Shown in pieces: positions 58,867 through 64,000 of a DNA stretch of 64,000 bases. The DNA lies in assembly GCF_000276685.1 (NCBI RefSeq), contig NC_018108.1, positions 682,001 through 746,000 of the forward strand. Direction: 5' to 3'. This DNA comes from Taylorella equigenitalis ATCC 35865 (GTDB lineage Bacteria > Pseudomonadota > Gammaproteobacteria > Burkholderiales > Burkholderiaceae_B). Below the pieces are notes generated by a model, which was not told the DNA's origin, ran no database searches, and worked only from the letters and a program-made list of their open reading frames with translations. The position numbers and the translations under genes are program-made. Within the stretch, counting starts at the first letter, position 1. Each line of letters begins with the position of its first letter.

Positions 58867-58896
58867 TTGAAAATGATAATAATTATCATTTACTAT
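58867..58896 (+). promoter_or_regulatory. Fur-box promoter of the receptor operon
   Basis: A perfect 9-1-9 palindrome (aatgataataattatcatt, 58872-58890) matches the Fur consensus very well. It fills the 18-base spacer between TTGAAA (58867-58872) and TACTAT (58891-58896), so Fur binding would exclude RNA polymerase. Transcription should begin near 58903, downstream of the ATG at 58900, which helps to choose the receptor's start. Confidence 0.88.
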
Positions 58897-58932
58897 GTAA
58901 TGAATCGTAACTTATTTTACTCACTCTTAAAA

Positions 58933-61900
58933 ATGAAAATAAAACAAAGAAAATTATCGGTACTTTATCTTTTGATATCTAATATAACTTTTGTTAACCC
59001 TATAGTTGCTCAAGAAAAAGATGTCGCACTAAAAAACGTAGAAGTCATAGCTGATCCCATAACTGTGGATGAAAGAGGAAAGTTCGACGAATTTAACAAA
59101 AGCGTGTCTAACCTTTATATGACTAGAGGAGAAATAGAAAATTATCGAGTTAATGCAACTGGTGATCTATTAAAAGGATTAAATGGTGTTTATAACATGT
59201 CCACACGTACAGCTGGATCAGCTATTTCACCAAATATTCGTGGGGTTGCAGGAAAGGGTAGAATTCCAGTAACTATAGATGGTACAGAACAAACAGTTGA
59301 TGTGTGGCTAAATAACTATGGGATTGCTGATAGAAACTATATAGATCCTTCAATGATAAGAAGTATTGCCGTAGAAAAAAGTCCTGGCTTAACTAGAGGT
59401 CTAAAGACAGGCGTTGGGGGTGGTATATCATTTAGAACTATAGAAGCTGATGATATTATCAAGGGTAATAAAAATTGGGGATTTCAATTTTCTTTAGAAG
59501 GTGCAAATAACGCCAATCAACCTAGAACTAGACTAGAGGAGATGCTTGGAAAAGACTATAGAACACTAGGTGCTGTTTCTGGTGGTGTTTTCCTCCCAGA
59601 TGCAGATAACTTGCATGCAATTATCCCCGTTGTTATTGATTCTGAGGGTAATGAAGTCTTTCAGCCAAATAAGAAAGAAAATGATAAATTATTTAAATTT
59701 AAAAATGACTATAACCTTTTTGTTGCAGGTGCTTTTAAGAACAAAATGTTTGATGTGCTTGCAGCTTATGGATATAGAGAAAAAGGGAACTACTTCTCTG
59801 GTAGAAAAGGAGGTGATAGATATTTAAATAATCCACTATATAACTGGGAACCAGAAAAACCAATTGAAACTAAGCTTTCTTCAACATTTATACCAAACAT
59901 AGCTAAACAGTTTAAACCTGGTCTTGAAGTGCTAAATTCTAATACATCAACTGAAAGTTTATTAATTAAAAATAATTGGTATCTACCAAACGATCAAAAA
60001 TTGGGTTTTCAATTCATGAGAACTGACGTTAAGTTTGGTGAGATAAATCCTATTTATTCAATGTGGATACTCAATTACACTGAGCAAGATGATTACACAT
60101 TTAAAGGGGGTGATGCACCTTTTCAAGTGCAAAATTTGGTTTCTGATGTAAAAACAGATTTGTATAAACTGAGTTATTCATGGAAGCCTCAAAATAATCC
60201 ATATATAGACCTTAAAGCTAATTTGTGGCGGTTAAAAACTAAAAGTAATCGCCATCAAAGCGGAGGGTTTTCTTTAGCTACTGGTATTATGGATTCAGAG
60301 TGGGATTTTTGGTACACATGTCATATCAAAAAAAAAGAAGAAGTGGTTATATGGGGCAATTATTCTAAGTGTTCTGACGAGATTCCAAATTATCCAGATA
60401 TAAACGAAAATACCACCGTAGATGAAATGTTAAAAAGAAACCCAAATGTAAATGGAAAATTTAACGTTTTATCTGGGGCCAAACAGCACACAGAAGTTAC
60501 TAGAAATGGATTTGATATAAGTAACGTTGCGACTTTTAATGATAAGTTACAACTGCTCGTGGGAGTAGATTATCAAAGAGAATATGTCGATGAAAAAAAT
60601 AACATAGTAAATAGCGGTGACATGTTTAATGTTGTTGGCATGATAACCTCTTTAACTAAATTGGGTGGTCCTAGAGAAGGAAAAAGAAGTGAATGGGGCG
60701 TTAATCTTGCATTAAATTACAAACCTATTGAAAGATTAAAAATTGAAGCTGGTGTTCGAATTCATGGATACGAGGCCGAAGATATTACCTTAAAAAAAGA
60801 AAGAGAAAAAAGAAATCCTTTATACGCTATCACCCCTGGGCAATATGAGAAAAATGATGAAGGTACAGATTGGAAAAGAGATGAAAATGGTAATCCTATT
60901 GCTACATTCCCTATAAACCAAATTCTAAACCACGTGGTAATTCCATATTATGAGTTGGTCACTTCAAAAGAAGAACACGACGAAATTAAGGCACTGATAA
61001 AGGAAAATTATAAATATGTAGATGTGCCTTTAAATACTTCAGAAGCAAAACAAGGGTATGAAAGATATATTGAAAGGGCTAAAAACTTTTATAGAAAATA
61101 CGGACACGATTTTGCCGAGGTTGTTCCATATTCTAATAATTTTAAGAAAAAAAATAAAGACGAAGATTCAATATATTATAGATTTGATGAGGATAATTAC
61201 GTATTTTATAAAACTAAATACACAGTCTTTGATATTAAAAATAATTTACCGCAATTAAGACCAGGTTTTAACAATTATATTGCCTTTTCGGATTCTAAAC
61301 TTAATGAGGAAGTGAGTAATTTAAGTTGGATTGACGGGGAATTTCGAAGGTATTATGGAGAATTTGCTAATACAAAATTTCTAAATAGTTTAGAAGGCAA
61401 ACACTGGTGGAGGTTTTACCAAGCTATTTATGACAGTTATTCGTATGGTGATATTGCTTACGATTTAAGTGAGAAGTCTGCAGGAAAAAAAAGATTTATA
61501 TCAAGAGATGGTATAGATGAAGAATCTGAATTCTCTGGATCACTAGAACGTTATAACAAACGTGGAGAACATTATTATTGTGTTGGGACTAGAGAAACGG
61601 ATTTTTCGGGTTATGCTTGTCCTGGGGCAAAATTTACATATGTGACAAAAATCAATCCCGATGATTATGAAACATTATTTGCACCGCCAGGTAAATGGAA
61701 GGGGACCGCAATCTCTCCTATGATTGCATTGACTTTTGATACAACTGACAGATTTAAGCTCTTTACTAGATATTCCATTTCTCACAGATTTCCAAGTTTA
61801 TATGAAATTTCTGGGACATCTTTCGTAGGATATATTGATAATAATATAACTGATATTAACATGAGATTGGATCCAGAAAAGAGCATCAACTACGAATTTG

Positions 61901-62562
61901 GTGCCTCGTACGACTTTTCTAATCTATCACCCTCACTAAGACAAGCCGATATTAGGCTTACCTACTTTAGTAATACTATTGAAAATGTAATAGATACTCT
62001 TGAGAATCGTAGGGTTGTTCAATTTGAAAAAAAAATAACTAAAGGCTTCGAATTGTTGACTAGATTTGATGCTGGTACTGTTTTTGGTTCTTTAGGTTTA
62101 AGTTATAGAACTAAGCAATTGATGTGTGACTCTAAGGTATCTCTTTTAATTAATATGCAAGGTAAAGTACCCGAATGTTTTGAAGGAGGTTTTGGTGCAA
62201 CGAAATTCTATCAAGCATTGCAACCCAAATACTCATTAAATTTTGAAGTAGGAACTAGATTATTTAAAGAGAAACTTGAAATGGGTTTGCGTGGTATATA
62301 TCACAGCAATGTTGACTTAAGAAAATATGACGATTTTGTCAAATCTACAGGTATAGATGTATATAACTGGAGTCAGAGACCATATCACTGGAAATCAGAA
62401 TTAACAATGGATTTTTACGCTAAATACAAGCCAATTGAAAATTTAGAGTTGAATCTTGGTGTAACTAATATTACGGATAGATACTATTTGGATCCTATGT
62501 CTACGGTTCCAGTACCTGGTCCTGGAAGAACATTTAAACTTGGCCTAAAAGCTAGGTTTTAA
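58933..62562 (+). CDS. Very large TonB-dependent outer-membrane receptor (hemophilin-receptor/HphR-like)
   Basis: The receptor is 1209 residues from ATG 58933 (MKIKQRKLSVLYLLI, signal peptide to PIVA-QE). Upstream in-frame codons run through the Fur box and cannot be translated from this promoter. The plug domain is at about 30-170 (GDLLKGLNGVYNMSTR, SAISPNIRGVAGKGRIPVTIDG), and the C-terminal beta-barrel ends GRTFKLGLKARF with a terminal Phe. Residues about 600-920 form an exceptionally long, charged insertion before GTAISPMIALTFDTTDRF. Most relatives are 650-1000 residues. Two runs of nine A (60328-60336, 62027-62035) are possible slippage points. Confidence 0.9.
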   Translation: MKIKQRKLSVLYLLISNITFVNPIVAQEKDVALKNVEVIADPITVDERGKFDEFNKSVSNLYMTRGEIENYRVNATGDLLKGLNGVYNMSTRTAGSAISPNIRGVAGKGRIPVTIDGTEQTVDVWLNNYGIADRNYIDPSMIRSIAVEKSPGLTRGLKTGVGGGISFRTIEADDIIKGNKNWGFQFSLEGANNANQPRTRLEEMLGKDYRTLGAVSGGVFLPDADNLHAIIPVVIDSEGNEVFQPNKKENDKLFKFKNDYNLFVAGAFKNKMFDVLAAYGYREKGNYFSGRKGGDRYLNNPLYNWEPEKPIETKLSSTFIPNIAKQFKPGLEVLNSNTSTESLLIKNNWYLPNDQKLGFQFMRTDVKFGEINPIYSMWILNYTEQDDYTFKGGDAPFQVQNLVSDVKTDLYKLSYSWKPQNNPYIDLKANLWRLKTKSNRHQSGGFSLATGIMDSEWDFWYTCHIKKKEEVVIWGNYSKCSDEIPNYPDINENTTVDEMLKRNPNVNGKFNVLSGAKQHTEVTRNGFDISNVATFNDKLQLLVGVDYQREYVDEKNNIVNSGDMFNVVGMITSLTKLGGPREGKRSEWGVNLALNYKPIERLKIEAGVRIHGYEAEDITLKKEREKRNPLYAITPGQYEKNDEGTDWKRDENGNPIATFPINQILNHVVIPYYELVTSKEEHDEIKALIKENYKYVDVPLNTSEAKQGYERYIERAKNFYRKYGHDFAEVVPYSNNFKKKNKDEDSIYYRFDEDNYVFYKTKYTVFDIKNNLPQLRPGFNNYIAFSDSKLNEEVSNLSWIDGEFRRYYGEFANTKFLNSLEGKHWWRFYQAIYDSYSYGDIAYDLSEKSAGKKRFISRDGIDEESEFSGSLERYNKRGEHYYCVGTRETDFSGYACPGAKFTYVTKINPDDYETLFAPPGKWKGTAISPMIALTFDTTDRFKLFTRYSISHRFPSLYEISGTSFVGYIDNNITDINMRLDPEKSINYEFGASYDFSNLSPSLRQADIRLTYFSNTIENVIDTLENRRVVQFEKKITKGFELLTRFDAGTVFGSLGLSYRTKQLMCDSKVSLLINMQGKVPECFEGGFGATKFYQALQPKYSLNFEVGTRLFKEKLEMGLRGIYHSNVDLRKYDDFVKSTGIDVYNWSQRPYHWKSELTMDFYAKYKPIENLELNLGVTNITDRYYLDPMSTVPVPGPGRTFKLGLKARF

Positions 62563-62607
62563 TGTAGGGCGTTTTGCCAATTTTTGTTTTTTTATAAGGA
62601 TATTTTT

Positions 62608-63522
62608 ATGAAAAATTTATTAAAATTTTTATTAGTAGCTTCTGCTACTTATTCTTCAATTACGTATGCAGGTGTATTAGGAAATTCCAATGATCGCAGT
62701 AAAATTAAACCTGGACCTTCAACTGCAAAACCTTTTGGTGCTGGTAAACCTGGTATCCAAATAAAAGGAACCAACATATCAATTAATCTTGAGGATGGTC
62801 CAATTAAACACATAGGCAAAAAATATAATCAAACACCTATAATTAGTGGTCCTAACGCTGCTACTACTGATGTTAAGCTTACGGCCTCTGATGTTATCCC
62901 TGTAATAGGTTGGTTTATCAAGGATCCTTTAGGGCAAGTTTGGTTTGAAAAGCCAGCAGATAAAGATACTGAGTTTTACAGTGTACGTCAAATAGCTGAT
63001 CCTAAAGTGACATTTGCACCAAAATTTGGTGGTCTAGTAATAGGTAAGGTCCCAAATCTTCCAAGTGATACGAGTGTATATTTTGGCGAATGGGGTCCAC
63101 GTTCTGGTACACCTACTCAAGGTTCAAGTACAGACCTTAATCTTAATAATGAAGATCATACTGTATGGTATGTAGGTAAAGATGAAACAGGTAAAACTAC
63201 TGGTCTAGCAACTGCAAAATATGATGTCCTTGGGGTAAATCAACATACTCCTGGTAAAGATGATTTCTACAGAGGAGAGATAACCGCTAATTTTGGTAAT
63301 GGTTCCACTGGTTCAATGTCTGGAAAATTAACAAGGGCAGGATCGCCTGATGTTGATTTTACTGGAGTTCAAATCGATAATTCAAAAGGTACCTTCAATA
63401 ATGGAGTATCTAAAGTAGAAGGTCGCTTTTACGGCAAAGGTGCTTCTGCTATGGCTGGTTTTGCCACAATGAATACGACCACTAATGTAGATGACGTTGC
63501 GTTTGGTGGGACTAAAAAATAA
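62608..63522 (+). CDS. Secreted hemophilin/TbpB-barrel-like Slam substrate (HphA-like)
   Basis: The 304-residue protein starts at ATG 62608 after the ribosome binding site taagga. The signal peptide (LLVASATYSSITYA-GV) has no lipobox Cys, so the protein is released, not lipidated. The C-terminal barrel (GEITANFGNGSTGSMSGKLT, KVEGRFYGKGASAMAGFATM, ending DDVAFGGTKK) has the GxFYGxxAxxxAGxxxxxxxxxxxFGGxK signature of TbpB-type, Slam-dependent proteins. The N-terminal half should hold the ligand-binding handle. It lies 45 bases after the receptor and before a Slam gene, the HphR-HphA-HsmA layout known in Acinetobacter. Ligand (haem, haemoglobin or other) is inferred. Confidence 0.85.
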   Translation: MKNLLKFLLVASATYSSITYAGVLGNSNDRSKIKPGPSTAKPFGAGKPGIQIKGTNISINLEDGPIKHIGKKYNQTPIISGPNAATTDVKLTASDVIPVIGWFIKDPLGQVWFEKPADKDTEFYSVRQIADPKVTFAPKFGGLVIGKVPNLPSDTSVYFGEWGPRSGTPTQGSSTDLNLNNEDHTVWYVGKDETGKTTGLATAKYDVLGVNQHTPGKDDFYRGEITANFGNGSTGSMSGKLTRAGSPDVDFTGVQIDNSKGTFNNGVSKVEGRFYGKGASAMAGFATMNTTTNVDDVAFGGTKK

Positions 63523-63541
63523 GTTAGTTAACCTATGATTG

Positions 63542-63577
63542 GTAGCATTCCATAGATTTGGGATGCTACTTTTATTA
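63542..63577 (+). terminator. Hairpin between the hemophilin-like and Slam genes
   Basis: The arms gtagcattcc (63542-63551, one bulged t) and ggatgctac (63561-63569) pair, followed by tttttatt. It may reduce transcription into the Slam gene so that the secreted protein is made in excess of its translocon. Confidence 0.75.
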
Positions 63578-63591
63578 TGTGATTTGTTTCA

Positions 63592-64000
63592 ATGAAATCC
63601 AAGTTTTTTCTTTACTGTACTTTATATGTAATCAGTATAAATTGCCAATCAATTGAAACTCACAACGAGATTTCAAATGATTTTAACGTCCAAACTAAAA
63701 ACTTTATATCCAATACAAATGAAAATTCGCTTTTGGATACATCATTGATTTCTCAAACACAAAACGCAACCTATATAACAATTAATGGTTCTACTTACTT
63801 AGTTCCACATACCGAACATGATTTAAGATTAGCTATTTATCATGCGATTAATGCAAATCTTTGGGGCGATTTATCGGAATTAATAGAAATATATCAGACA
63901 TTGCCAAACCATCAGAAACAACTGGTTTATATGGCACAGGGGTTGTTGGAACGTAGCCGGGGATATATTAATAAAGCCTTAACTCATATGCAAAGGGCAT
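63592..64000 (+). CDS. Slam (surface lipoprotein assembly modulator), N-terminal part, runs off the right edge
   Basis: From ATG 63592 the frame is open to the window end (136 codons). After a signal peptide (FFLYCTLYVISINCQS) and a low-complexity linker, residues 75-136 (DLRLAIYHAINANLWGDLSELI, LPNHQKQLVYMAQGLLERSRGYINKALTHM) match the TPR-like N-terminal domain of Slam/DUF560 proteins. These move partner proteins across the outer membrane through a C-terminal barrel that lies outside this window. Its partner should be the adjacent TbpB-barrel protein. Confidence 0.85.
   Translation, partial: MKSKFFLYCTLYVISINCQSIETHNEISNDFNVQTKNFISNTNENSLLDTSLISQTQNATYITINGSTYLVPHTEHDLRLAIYHAINANLWGDLSELIEIYQTLPNHQKQLVYMAQGLLERSRGYINKALTHMQRA

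Noticed and set aside
58867-58932. N-terminal extension of the TonB receptor (MKMIIIIIYYV)
   Set aside because: These codons are the -35 box, the Fur palindrome and the -10 box; transcription should begin after them.
60328-62035. Phase-variable poly-A tracts in the receptor gene
   Set aside because: Two runs of nine A are not unusual at this base composition; without strain comparison they do not support phase variation.

Overview
The window looks like part of a low-GC, AT-rich betaproteobacterial chromosome. Betaproteobacterial gene orders (recJ-prfB-lysS, rpmI-rplT-pheS-pheT-ihfA-merR, guaB/guaA), a compact metabolic gene set, several Sel1-repeat secreted proteins and a Slam-type surface protein system fit an Alcaligenaceae genome of the Taylorella type. 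This is an inference from gene content, not a database match.

Layout. 0-2.1 kb: three secreted Sel1-repeat genes on the minus strand, the first broken by two stop codons. 2.2-7.4 kb: minus-strand operon of an unknown gene, recJ, prfB (with the programmed +1 frameshift) and lysS, closed by a clear terminator. 7.5-16.2 kb: lolC-lolD, a UbiM-like hydroxylase, tatD-comEC-PHP phosphoesterase-greB, and rlmJ. 16.2-23.3 kb: ppiD, then rpmI-rplT-pheS-pheT-ihfA-merR, without infC next to rpmI. 23.3-31.2 kb: a glutamate-racemase homologue lacking both catalytic cysteines, an FMN L-lactate dehydrogenase, cysK, two small lipoproteins, a HelD-like helicase, yqeY and pbpG. 31.4-40 kb: purL, guaB, nnrS, guaA (purine synthesis).

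40-47.6 kb is an accessory, decaying zone. It has a degenerate stretch after guaA, a broken AlbA-type ATP-binding protein, an orphan TAXI binding protein, another Sel1 gene, a MazG-like / nuclease-helicase (DUF2075) pair whose helicase has an early stop, and a KilA-N antirepressor relic lying between two copies of the 3' end of a sodium:solute symporter gene. 47.6-54.8 kb holds transporters (symporter plus small subunit, AbgT, OppA-like binding protein, AAHS-type MFS) and a cysteine hydrolase whose ribosome binding site sits in a strong hairpin.

55-64 kb is the most distinctive region: a divergent pair of operons, each with a Fur-box-like promoter. Rightward are a very large TonB-dependent receptor, a secreted TbpB-barrel protein without a lipobox (hemophilin-like) and the start of a Slam translocon. 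Leftward are a NitT/TauT-type ABC importer and an NnrS-like haem/copper membrane protein. Together they look like an iron- or haem-acquisition locus with an unusual inner-membrane arm.

Across the window the 8-mer CATTGCCA (either strand) occurs about 32 times by manual count, where a few at most are expected. It is dense around comEC and rare in the accessory zone, which is what a DNA-uptake signal would look like. No tRNA, rRNA, CRISPR array, intact insertion sequence or integrase was seen.
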